Notes under the pieces: model-generated
Databases searched by the model: none
What the model saw: only the letters and a program-made list of their open reading frames with translations
Told to the model about the DNA's origin: nothing
Source: JANQKX01 sp039028695
GTDB lineage: Bacteria > Pseudomonadota > Alphaproteobacteria > Kiloniellales > Kiloniellaceae
NCBI GenBank assembly: GCA_039028695.1
Contig: JBCCHN010000020.1
Location: forward strand, 1-56,617
Reading direction: 5' to 3'
Length of the DNA: 56,617 bases
Shown: piece by piece, positions 25,599 to 33,787 of the stretch
How the letters are laid out: each line of letters opens with the position of its first letter
Position numbering within the stretch: the stretch's first letter is position 1
Position numbers and translations under genes: made by a program

Positions 25599-27338
25599 AT
25601 GGCAGCAGACATCGTCGTACCGTCTCTCGGGGAATCAGTCAGCGAAGCGACCGTTGCCCGATGGCTCAAGGCCCCGGGCGAGGCAGTGGCCGTGGACGAG
25701 GCGTTGGTTGAATTGGAGACCGACAAGGTCACCTTGGAGGTGAATGCCTCCGAGGCCGGGGTCTTGGCCGAGATCGCCGTTGCCGAAGGGGAAAACGTCG
25801 AGGTGGGCGCCTTGTTGGGCCGGATCGGTGAAGGCACTGCCGCTGCGGCCACCTCAGAAGCGCCGCCGTCCGCTGCACCTGAGCCATCAGCGCCTCAGTC
25901 TGCCCCGGAGCCTGCCGCTGCTGCCCCTGTTGCCGCTCCCACTGCTAGTGGCGGCGAAGCCGTCGATGTGGTTGTGCCCACTTTGGGCGAGTCGGTAACC
26001 GAGGCCACAATTGCCCGCTGGATCAAATCTGCCGGCGATTCGGTCGCCGAAGACGAAGCCTTGGTCGAGCTTGAAACCGATAAGGTCACCTTGGAGGTCA
26101 ACGCCCCCGGTGCCGGTATTCTTTCGGACCTTAAAGTGGAAGAAGGTGCAACCGTTGAGGTGGGCGCCTTGCTGGCGGTGGTTCAAGTAGGCGCTACTGG
26201 TGCTGCACCGGCCGCGCCAGCACCGGAGGCGGTCGAACCAGAACCGTCTCCTGTCTCCCCTACTCCCCCGGAAACGCCGGCCACAGGGACCGGTGCGCCT
26301 TCGGCGACCGCTTCGTCGGGACAGGAGCGTTTGGACCCAGCCTTGGCGCAACGGACCGACGGGAAAATCACCAAGTCCAATTTGATGACTTTCCTGAATG
26401 ACTCGGCTTTTGGAAAGCTGGGGCCGGCGGTTCGTAAGCTGATCGACGAGAATGGTTTGGACCCGGCCCTCATCCCCGCGAGCCGGGTCGACGGGCGCCT
26501 CACCAAGGAAGATGTCTTGGACGTCATTGAAGGGCGAACACAAGCACTGGCACCGCCAACTTCGGTGGTGGCCCCCGTTGCGTCCCCAGCGCCCGTCGCT
26601 GCTGCGCAATCCCAGAACGCAGCTGTCGAGGCGGCCGGTTCCCGTCAGGAACGGGTCAGAATGCCCAAGCTGCGCCAGACCATTGCCCGTCGCTTGAAGG
26701 AGGCACAGAACACGGCTGCCATGCTGACCACCTTCAACGAAGCGGACATGTCGGCGGTCATGGCTTTGCGGTCCCAGTACAAGGATGGTTTTGAGAAAAA
26801 GCATAGTATCAAGTTGGGCTTTTCGTCCTTTTTTACCAAGGCGGTGGTGGCCGCCCTTCAGGAACTGCCGGCAGTAAATGCCCAAATCGACGGGGACGAG
26901 ATCGTCTACAACCACTACTATGACATCGGCATGGCGGTCTCCACGCCCAATGGATTGATGGTTCCGGTGGTGCGGGATTGTGATAAAAAGTCCTTTGCCG
27001 AGATCGAGCAAAGCCTCGCTGACTTGGCGGGCAAGGGCCGCGCCGGCAAGTTGTCCATGGATGAGATGAGCGGCGGCACCTTCACCATCACCAATGGCGG
27101 TGTTTTCGGCTCCATGCTCTCCACCCCAATCCTCAACATGCCCCAATCGGGCATTTTAGGGCTCCACAAAATTCAGCAGCGGCCGGTCGCCGTGGGCGGT
27201 AATGTGGAAATTCGTCCCATGATGTATCTGGCTCTGTCCTACGACCATCGCATTATCGATGGTCGCGAGGCGGTGACTTTTCTAGTGCGTGTCAAGGAAG
27301 CGATCGAGGACCCCCAGCGGCTCTTGCTGGCGGTTTAA
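25599..27338 (+). CDS. sucB: Dihydrolipoyl succinyltransferase E2 with two lipoyl domains
   Basis: E2 transfers the succinyl group to CoA in the 2-oxoglutarate dehydrogenase complex. The 579-residue protein has two lipoyl domains, with lipoyl lysines in ELETDKVTLEVNA at K43 and K162, each followed by an Ala/Pro-rich linker. The E3-binding domain is near LGPAVRKLIDENGLDPALIP (about residues 271-290). The catalytic domain starts near residue 345 and ends with SYDHRIIDGREAVTF, holding the active-site histidine and aspartate. One lipoyl domain is the usual number in SucB, so this copy is longer than normal. The E3 gene (lpd) is not downstream; a convergent CHAP gene overlaps its last bases. Confidence 0.93.
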   Translation: MAADIVVPSLGESVSEATVARWLKAPGEAVAVDEALVELETDKVTLEVNASEAGVLAEIAVAEGENVEVGALLGRIGEGTAAAATSEAPPSAAPEPSAPQSAPEPAAAAPVAAPTASGGEAVDVVVPTLGESVTEATIARWIKSAGDSVAEDEALVELETDKVTLEVNAPGAGILSDLKVEEGATVEVGALLAVVQVGATGAAPAAPAPEAVEPEPSPVSPTPPETPATGTGAPSATASSGQERLDPALAQRTDGKITKSNLMTFLNDSAFGKLGPAVRKLIDENGLDPALIPASRVDGRLTKEDVLDVIEGRTQALAPPTSVVAPVASPAPVAAAQSQNAAVEAAGSRQERVRMPKLRQTIARRLKEAQNTAAMLTTFNEADMSAVMALRSQYKDGFEKKHSIKLGFSSFFTKAVVAALQELPAVNAQIDGDEIVYNHYYDIGMAVSTPNGLMVPVVRDCDKKSFAEIEQSLADLAGKGRAGKLSMDEMSGGTFTITNGGVFGSMLSTPILNMPQSGILGLHKIQQRPVAVGGNVEIRPMMYLALSYDHRIIDGREAVTFLVRVKEAIEDPQRLLLAV

Positions 27339-27880
27339 GAGGTCTCCCTGCTTGCCTGGCTTTGGGATGGGTAAATGAAGCCATGAGCAGGGTAGTGTCC
27401 GGCACCATAGACCCCACCTGGCGTGTACCAAACCCGCACGAGTGTCCAGTCGTTGGCGGGCGAGACATCTAGGACCGGTGTATCCAGATGAATTCGGCCT
27501 TGGTTGAGCCAATTTGCGTGGCGGACGACAATTTCCCGCGGTCCTAAGATTTCTGTTACAACAGCCAGGTGACCGCCCCCGATCTTGTGGGATCGGCTCA
27601 GGGTCAAAACAGACCCGATAGCCGGCTGATTTCCCCGGCCATAACGACCTTCCGCCTGGCGCCACCAGGTCCAGGCGTCGCCGCGGATCTGGATGTTTGA
27701 GGCCTCCCGCGCATAGGGAACGCATTCCAAATGAGCGCTGGTTTCCACGATCCGGGCATCTGAGGCGCCTTGGTAGGATGTCACCGGCACGCCCCGCGGC
27801 GCGCCGCTGCCGCAGGCGCTCAAGGCAACCGCCATGCCAAATCCTAACAACGTTTGGCCAATCGGCCGCTTTAGCGTCAC
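27335..27880 (-). CDS. CHAP-domain lipoprotein
   Basis: The GTG at 27880 has a GGGAG ribosome binding site eight bases upstream on the minus strand. The first 22 residues form a lipoprotein signal ending LSAC, so the mature protein should be a lipid-anchored envelope protein. The rest is a CHAP (NlpC/P60-like) domain: ECVPYAREASNIQIRGDAWTWW has the catalytic cysteine, and GGGHLAVVTEILGPREIVVRHANW has the histidine. CHAP domains are amidases or peptidases, often acting on peptidoglycan; this single-domain form of 181 residues is common in alphaproteobacteria. It converges on sucB with a four-base overlap. Confidence 0.85.
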   Translation of the reverse strand: MTLKRPIGQTLLGFGMAVALSACGSGAPRGVPVTSYQGASDARIVETSAHLECVPYAREASNIQIRGDAWTWWRQAEGRYGRGNQPAIGSVLTLSRSHKIGGGHLAVVTEILGPREIVVRHANWLNQGRIHLDTPVLDVSPANDWTLVRVWYTPGGVYGAGHYPAHGFIYPSQSQASRETS

Positions 27881-27986
27881 AAATTCTACTCCCTTGCACC
27901 AAGAGCATGTCCGGCAGATCCTTTACAAATGGTAAAGCACTGCTGATCATCGGGCCTAACCTGAATGATGCACTGATGGAGGACCG

Positions 27987-28460
27987 GTGGCAAAATCACG
28001 AGGACGCGATCTGGATCTTTCCTTTGCCGGCGAACCCGGTGCTCATAACAGCATCACGGATTTCCCTGGTGTTGAGGTCGGCTACCGTACCCGGATCGAA
28101 GGGCAAGACCCATCCGCACGGGCGTGACCGCTCTTTTGACTTTAGGACGTTTGTCCGAGCCCAAACCGGTTTGCGCTGAAACCTGCGCCCTAAACGGCAA
28201 TAGCGATATGACGAGAACCCACTGGATTGCCGGTGGTGGCCATTTTGTGGGACCCATCTGCCGCACCGACTCCCACAGCGTTGGCATTTTTCATCACGCA
28301 GCGGTCCTGTGGATGATCCAAATCTATAGGCAGGCCTGGCGGTACGATTACCTTTTGACCATACCCCAGGACCGGCTGCTCACAGCAGAACAAAGCTCCA
28401 TCATTGTGATCATAGGACCCGAATTTTCCCTGGTGCCCCATAGGCTTTTCGCAAGTACCA
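27987..28460 (+). pseudogene. Decayed DmpA-type aminopeptidase (peptidase family P1)
   Basis: This gap of about 700 bases holds remnants of an L-aminopeptidase/D-esterase (DmpA family, Ntn-type fold). A GTG at 27987 behind GGAGGA opens a frame with FAGEPGAHNSITDFPGVEVG, the family start, and runs into TGA at 28125. The match continues one frame over from about 28117: RTGVTALL, then ALNGNSDMTRTHWIAGGG and TDSHSVGIFHHAAVLW. It then jumps to SSIIVIIGPEFSLVPHRL, which belongs near the C-terminus. The middle, including the autocleavage and catalytic serine segment, is missing. One frameshift plus a large internal deletion means no active enzyme. The remaining bases to 28576 show nothing further. 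Confidence 0.75.
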
Positions 28461-28576
28461 ATCATTCCCTGCTAGAATTTTTGCTATGCCGTTTTTCCCG
28501 CTGGGGCGTCCTCAACAAGCTTGATACCATTCGTGCCGAGGGGATCAGGGCGCTTCCCCAATAGGAGTTTGCTGCG

Positions 28577-30271
28577 ATGACGGCGGCCAGGGTGTTCGAC
28601 TACGTGATTGCCGGCGGCGGCTCGGCGGGCTGCGTCTTGGCCGCGCGCTTGGCGGAAGACCCGGATGTGCGCGTACTTCTTGTCGAGGCGGGCGGCTGGG
28701 GCCGCAGCCTGTTTGCGCAAATGCCCGCCGGTAACGGGTTTCTAATCGGTAACCGCGAATTCGACTGGGGCTTTTACAGCACCGCCCAAAAGGGCATGGG
28801 CGGAGAAAAGATCTATTATCCCCGCGGCCGTGGGCTGGGCGGTTCGTCCCTTTTGAACGGCATGATTTACATCCGTGGCAACGGGGCGGACTACGACCGC
28901 TGGCGGCAAAAGGGCCTTGCCGGCTGGTCCTATGCCGAGGTCTTACCCTATTTCAAGCGGGCCGAGGGGGCGTCCCACCGAGCCGGTGATGCCTTTCACG
29001 GAACCGACGGCCCGCTCCGTTTGACCCCGGCGGGAAACTTCGACCGCATCAACCAAATTTTTGCCCAAGCGTGTCAGCAGGCCGGCGCGCCTTGGAATGA
29101 TGATGCCAATGGTCGGCGCCAAGAGGGTGTGTTTCAGATCGATGCCAAGGTCCATCGTGGCCGGCGCCAATCCAGCTCCGAAGCCTACCTTGGTCGGCCC
29201 CCTGAAAACCTCACTGTCATGACACATACTATGGTTCATTCCGTGAAATTGGAGGGTGCCCGCGCTGTCGGTCTTGAACTCTCCACGGGTCCCGTGCGGG
29301 CCGAACGGGAGGTGGTCCTCAGTCTGGGTGCCTTCGGTTCGCCGCAGGTTCTTTTGCTTTCCGGGATCGGGCCGGCAGACCACCTGATCGCCCACGGCAT
29401 TGAGGTGCGGGTGGACCTACCCGGCGTGGGAGCAGAACTCTATGACCATCCGAATATGCCCCTGCAATATGGCTTGCGGGATAAAAGCCTGAGCATGGCT
29501 CGCTTTCAAAGGCTGGACCGGGCTCTTCTGATGGGGCTGCAATATCTGATCAGGCATGACGGACCGGGGGCCGCACCCTTTTGGTCCTCGGTTTTGTTTC
29601 ACGCGCTGCGCGACAAGGACATGCCGGAACTAGAGGTCTTTTTCACCCCCATGGTGGTGCGCGAGGAGGCGGACGGCGGAGGCTGGTCCATCCAAAATGT
29701 CCTCACCTTGGGTCGCTCGGTGATTGCACGTGGGAAAATGGCCCGGCCTGGAATGCAGTTTGATATCAATCTCCTGCGCCCCCAAAGTGTCGGCTCCTTA
29801 AGGTTGGCCTCGGCCAATCCTCAGGATCCGCCGGTCATTGATCCCGGTTACTTCAAGGACCCAAGTGATGTATCGGACCTGGTCGCCGGAGTGCGACATA
29901 TGCGTGATGTGGTTCGGCAAAAAGCTTTTGACGGCGTGGCCGGGCCTGAAATATCACCCGGCGCGTCGCTTCAGTCTGATAAGGATCTGGCCCAGGCCGT
30001 GCGGTCCTTGTCTACCACGGGCCATCATCCAGTTGCCACCTGTCGCATGGGCACGGACCATGATCCGGGTGCTGTGTTGGACGGGCAGCTCAAGGTGCGC
30101 GGCGTGGAAAACCTGCGTGTGGTGGACGCCTCCAGCTTTGCCGATCAAATTAGCGGCAATACGAATGCACCTGTGATTATGATGGCGGAAAAAGCATCGG
30201 ATATGATTTCGGGTCGCCCGCCACTGGTGGCTGAAGAGCCACCGCGAGAAGAAATAGGAGCTATTGCATGA
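28577..30271 (+). CDS. GMC-family FAD-dependent oxidoreductase (choline dehydrogenase-like)
   Basis: GMC flavoenzymes oxidise alcohols to aldehydes or ketones. The 564-residue protein has the FAD motif DYVIAGGGSAGCVLAARLAE (residues 8-27) and VLLVEAGG. The first GMC signature is PRGRGLGGSSLLNGMIYIRG (about residues 83-102). SLGAFGSPQVLLLSGIGPA is the second signature. The C-terminal STTGHHPVATCRMGTDH and VVDASSFADQISGNTNAP contain the active-site histidine region. An AGGAG ribosome binding site precedes the ATG at 28577. The stop overlaps the start of the ThDP enzyme (ATGA), so the two are coupled and probably linked metabolically. The substrate is unknown. Confidence 0.85.
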   Translation: MTAARVFDYVIAGGGSAGCVLAARLAEDPDVRVLLVEAGGWGRSLFAQMPAGNGFLIGNREFDWGFYSTAQKGMGGEKIYYPRGRGLGGSSLLNGMIYIRGNGADYDRWRQKGLAGWSYAEVLPYFKRAEGASHRAGDAFHGTDGPLRLTPAGNFDRINQIFAQACQQAGAPWNDDANGRRQEGVFQIDAKVHRGRRQSSSEAYLGRPPENLTVMTHTMVHSVKLEGARAVGLELSTGPVRAEREVVLSLGAFGSPQVLLLSGIGPADHLIAHGIEVRVDLPGVGAELYDHPNMPLQYGLRDKSLSMARFQRLDRALLMGLQYLIRHDGPGAAPFWSSVLFHALRDKDMPELEVFFTPMVVREEADGGGWSIQNVLTLGRSVIARGKMARPGMQFDINLLRPQSVGSLRLASANPQDPPVIDPGYFKDPSDVSDLVAGVRHMRDVVRQKAFDGVAGPEISPGASLQSDKDLAQAVRSLSTTGHHPVATCRMGTDHDPGAVLDGQLKVRGVENLRVVDASSFADQISGNTNAPVIMMAEKASDMISGRPPLVAEEPPREEIGAIA

Positions 30272-31881
30272 CGACAGCCATGACTTGCGGCGAGGCAACC
30301 ATGCGCCTTTTGCAAAACTATGGTGTGACCACGGTCTTCGGCATTCCCGGTGTCCACACCCTGGATTTTTGTCGGGGTCTTAAGAACGTGGGAGACGGGG
30401 CGCTGACTCACATTCAAACCCGCAATGAGCAAGGGGCCGGTTTCATGGCCGAAGGTTGGGCCCGTGCGACCGGAACGCCGGGCGTCGCCCTGGTGATCTC
30501 CGGGCCGGGCGTGACCAATGCGGCCACGGCGCTTGGTCAGTCCTATTGCGATAGTCTGCCGGTCCTTCTGCTGTCCGCCGAGGCCGATAGCCGGACCATC
30601 GGTAAGGGCTGGGGTGTCCTGCATGAGGTCACTGAGCAGAAAAAGGTCACTGAGCCTCTAACCGCCCTGTCGGCGACCGCCCACCGGGCCTGCGATGTGC
30701 CCGAGTTGCTCGCCCAGGCTTTCACCATTTTTGCCAGCCGCCGCCCGCGCCCGGTCCACATCTCCATACCCATCGACGTTCAGGCCGAAGGCGTGACCGG
30801 CAACTGGGAAGCGGTGGCCCTGCCGTCGCCGCCTTCGGCCGCGCCGGCCCAAGTAACGGCCGCTGCGGAGCTGCTCAAGAGTGCCCGGCGGCCCGTTATC
30901 ATGACGGGCGGTGGCGCGGTAGGCGCGGCCTCAGACCTTACTGCCAATACTGAGGCCCTGGGAGCCATCATAGTAGCCTCCACTGCCGGTAAAGGGATCG
31001 TGCCCGACGATCACCCTCTCTCCCTCTCCGCCTCTACCGTACGGCCGGAAGTACAGGAGTTTCTGAGTGAGGCCGATGTAATCCTGGCGGTGGGCACCGA
31101 GCTCTCCGAAACCGATAGCTTCGTCGAACGGATGGATCTGGGCGGGCGCCTTATTCGCGTGGATCTGGATCCGGCTAAGATCAATGATTTCTATCCTGCC
31201 GACTTAGGGATTATCGCGGACGCGGGAGCGGCCATGTCTGCCCTGCGGGCCGCTTTAGCGGGGCATCGCGCCAATGATCGGCAGGGAGCAGAAGCTGGGG
31301 TGGCTGCCTTGCGCGAGGAAATTTTCAGCAAGCTTTCACCCTCTGAAAACCGCCACCGCACGCTTTTGTCTTGCTTGGATCGGGTTGCCTCGCCGGATAC
31401 CATTTGGTCGGGCGACGCCTGTCAATTGGTGTACAGCGGGGCCTTTGCCATGCCCGTGCGGCAACCGCGAAAGTGGTTTTATCCGGCCGGTTATTGCGCC
31501 CTAGGCAATGCTCTGCCCAACGCCATCGGTGCCAAGCTAGCTTGCCCGGATAAGCCGGTATCCGTTTTGGTGGGGGACGGCGGCTTCATGTTCACCATGC
31601 CCGAGCTCATGACCGCCGCTGAACTGGGTTTGCCCCTTCCCATCATCATCTGGGAAAACGGTGGCCTGAAACAAATTCAAGATGACATGGATTCCCGCGA
31701 TATCAATAGAGTAGGCGTGGAGGGCATCAATCCAGATTTTGTGGCCTTAGCGACAGCCTGTCATTGCCACGGCGTGCGCCCCAAGACCCAGACCGATTTT
31801 GAGACCGCATACCAATCCGCCGTGACTGCTGACCGACCCACGATTATCGTCGTGGAGGAGGGCAAGAACTGGTTGCAATGA
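30268..31881 (+). CDS. ThDP-dependent decarboxylase, 5-guanidino-2-oxopentanoate decarboxylase-like
   Basis: The 537-residue protein is a three-domain thiamine diphosphate enzyme of the acetolactate synthase superfamily. The N-terminal YGVTTVFGIPGVHTLDFCRG and RNEQGAGFMAEGWARATG (with the catalytic glutamate) strongly recall AruI, which decarboxylates 2-ketoarginine in Pseudomonas. The ThDP motif starts at VGDGGFMFTMPELMTAAELG and ends at WENGG (about residues 431-466). It overlaps the GMC gene by four bases. A 2-keto acid decarboxylase beside an alcohol/aldehyde-type oxidoreductase suggests conversion of a keto acid to an aldehyde, but the substrate is inference. Plain acetolactate synthase is less likely, as there is no small subunit gene. 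Confidence 0.72.
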   Translation: MTTAMTCGEATMRLLQNYGVTTVFGIPGVHTLDFCRGLKNVGDGALTHIQTRNEQGAGFMAEGWARATGTPGVALVISGPGVTNAATALGQSYCDSLPVLLLSAEADSRTIGKGWGVLHEVTEQKKVTEPLTALSATAHRACDVPELLAQAFTIFASRRPRPVHISIPIDVQAEGVTGNWEAVALPSPPSAAPAQVTAAAELLKSARRPVIMTGGGAVGAASDLTANTEALGAIIVASTAGKGIVPDDHPLSLSASTVRPEVQEFLSEADVILAVGTELSETDSFVERMDLGGRLIRVDLDPAKINDFYPADLGIIADAGAAMSALRAALAGHRANDRQGAEAGVAALREEIFSKLSPSENRHRTLLSCLDRVASPDTIWSGDACQLVYSGAFAMPVRQPRKWFYPAGYCALGNALPNAIGAKLACPDKPVSVLVGDGGFMFTMPELMTAAELGLPLPIIIWENGGLKQIQDDMDSRDINRVGVEGINPDFVALATACHCHGVRPKTQTDFETAYQSAVTADRPTIIVVEEGKNWLQ

Positions 31882-31931
31882 ATGACCGCTATCGCAGCAA
31901 GTCCCGTTAATACCACTAGAGGCATGGTAAA

Positions 31932-32984
31932 ATGGCAAGTCTGGATCTGGAGCAAGGCTCCGACGCCAAAAACAGGACCCATGAACCTCCGTTGCGGAGC
32001 AGTCGGGAATGGAATTGGCATCCGGATCTGCCCATCCCCAATTCCCCGATCTTTGCCTGGCCTCTCCGGCCGCTCGCGGCGCTAAAATGGATGTCCAGCT
32101 ATTGGTTCGCCCTTTCCATGATTGTCTTGGAGGTGGTCACCGCCACGATCGTGTGGACCTGGTTGCAGCCGGGCCCAACTGAGACGGCCGTTTTTGCTTG
32201 GGACTGGATCGCGCTCATGTTTGTGCGCAATCTCATCCTGATTTTTATCTTTGCCGGCGGTCTCCACCTTTATTTTTACACACTGAAGCGTCAGGGTCGG
32301 GAGCGAAAGTTCGATTCTCGCGATCTGGCCAAAAACAAATCTACCTTCACCTGGAATAATCAGGTCCTGGACAACATCTTTTGGACCTGCGCCAGTGGGG
32401 TAACCCTCTGGACCGCCTTCGAGGTGATATATGTTTGGGCTCTGGCTAATGGTTTTGTTCCTACGACCTCGTTTAATGCAAACCCCGTTTGGTTTGTCTT
32501 GTGGTTTGCCCTGATCCCCATCTGGTCGTCAGCCCACTTCTATTGGATTCACCGGGCTCTCCATTGGCCGCCTCTCTATCGCTGGGTGCACAGCTTGCAT
32601 CATCGCAATGTCAATATTGGCCCCTGGGCCGGTATTTCCATGCACCCGGTGGAGCATCTCTTTTATTTCTCCTCGGTGCTGATCCACTTCGTGGTGGCCT
32701 CCCATCCGGTGCACTTTTTCTTTCACATGCACCTGGAAGCGCTTAATCCCCTGGCGTCCCATTCGGGTTTTGACGGACTGGTGGTACGGGGCAAGAAGCG
32801 GGTCGAGCTGGGCGATTTTTTTCACCAACTGCATCATCGCTATTTTGAATGTAATTATGGCACTGCTGAGATGCCCTGGGACAAGTGGTTCGGCTCCTTC
32901 CACGACGGAACGCCCGAGGGCCGCAAACGTATGCTAAAGCGTTTGTCGAATAAACGGCAGCAGGCCCAGGCTGAAAGCCGATAG
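31932..32984 (+). CDS. Sterol desaturase / fatty acid hydroxylase family membrane protein
   Basis: This 350-residue integral membrane protein has at least four hydrophobic segments (about residues 56-78, 92-118, 147-172 and 181-205). The di-iron histidine clusters of the fatty acid hydroxylase superfamily follow: HFYWIHRALHW (about residues 202-212), HSLHHRNVN (about 222-230) and HQLHHRYFECNYG near the C-terminus (about 301-313). Such enzymes hydroxylate or desaturate lipids at the membrane. The head-to-tail spacing of 50 bases from the ThDP enzyme suggests one transcript. The substrate is not known. Confidence 0.82.
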   Translation: MASLDLEQGSDAKNRTHEPPLRSSREWNWHPDLPIPNSPIFAWPLRPLAALKWMSSYWFALSMIVLEVVTATIVWTWLQPGPTETAVFAWDWIALMFVRNLILIFIFAGGLHLYFYTLKRQGRERKFDSRDLAKNKSTFTWNNQVLDNIFWTCASGVTLWTAFEVIYVWALANGFVPTTSFNANPVWFVLWFALIPIWSSAHFYWIHRALHWPPLYRWVHSLHHRNVNIGPWAGISMHPVEHLFYFSSVLIHFVVASHPVHFFFHMHLEALNPLASHSGFDGLVVRGKKRVELGDFFHQLHHRYFECNYGTAEMPWDKWFGSFHDGTPEGRKRMLKRLSNKRQQAQAESR

Positions 32985-33096
32985 AGCATGATGCCGGAAC
33001 GCCAGTAAGCCCTTGCCAGAGGGCAAGGCTGCTGCCTACCTTCCCCCGCCCCCTTTGCCCGGCCGCTCTTGGACGGGCCAACCAAAGAGCAATGTG

Positions 33097-33678
33097 ATGG
33101 CAAGCGACGGTACCTTTGATCCCATGGCTGATCTTTTGGCCGAGCAGGAAGCGCGGCCCGCAGACTTGATCCCCGTGGACCCCACCGAGCTGTCGCCCTT
33201 TCAACGCTCCTTGCTGGTCATCGATGGAACGGTGACCAAGTTCATCGAGGCCTATTGTTTGGAGCCCGTGGAGGTAACCGTTCTGGCTCAGGAGGATAAA
33301 GTCCTGGATCGCCCTTCAACCTGGTTGGATGCGCCCGCTGGCTGCGCGGTGATCTCGCGCCAGGTTGTCTTGCGTGGTGCTCAGAGCGGCCGACTCTATG
33401 CCTATGCTGCCTCCCGGCTGGTTCACGACCGTTTGCCATCCTTCCTGCGCGAGCAGTTGATGCAGGATCCTCACGGCATCGGACACATCCTTTTGGAAAG
33501 CCGCTTGGAAACCTTTCGCGAGGTCCTCTGGTTTGGTCGTGAAGCCGCAATGGAGGCGCCGCCGACCCCGCTGGCTTCCTGGTCCGGGCAGCCCTGGCTC
33601 AGTCGCGCCTACCGAATTTTTGCCGCTCGACGCCCCCTTATGGTGATTAAGGAAATGTTCCCCTTCGTGGACCAATAA
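33097..33678 (+). CDS. Chorismate lyase-like protein (DUF98)
   Basis: The protein of about 193 residues resembles the DUF98/chorismate pyruvate-lyase family. LSPFQRSLLVIDGTVTKFIEAY with EPVEVTVL forms the N-terminal strand-helix unit, and GRLYAYAASRLVHDRLP is the substrate-pocket region. IGHILLESRLETFREVLWFG ends the fold. UbiC-type enzymes release pyruvate from chorismate to make 4-hydroxybenzoate for ubiquinone. The start is the ATG at 33097, since the TTG at 33013 would add a Pro-rich unconserved leader. Whether it is a true ubiquinone gene or makes an aromatic for the accessory cluster cannot be told. Confidence 0.65.
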   Translation: MASDGTFDPMADLLAEQEARPADLIPVDPTELSPFQRSLLVIDGTVTKFIEAYCLEPVEVTVLAQEDKVLDRPSTWLDAPAGCAVISRQVVLRGAQSGRLYAYAASRLVHDRLPSFLREQLMQDPHGIGHILLESRLETFREVLWFGREAAMEAPPTPLASWSGQPWLSRAYRIFAARRPLMVIKEMFPFVDQ

Positions 33679-33787
33679 AACGATATACAATCCTGGTGGG
33701 AAGAATTTTCAGGCGCTACGCTTAGGGGATGTTAAGTTTCCACCCATTAGAATTAGGTGGCTAAGGTAAGGATGCTCCGTTAGACCC

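Noticed and set aside
30268..31881. Plain acetolactate synthase large subunit
   Set aside because: No small regulatory subunit gene follows, and the N-terminal motifs are closer to AruI-type decarboxylases; coupling to a GMC oxidoreductase also argues against branched-chain synthesis.
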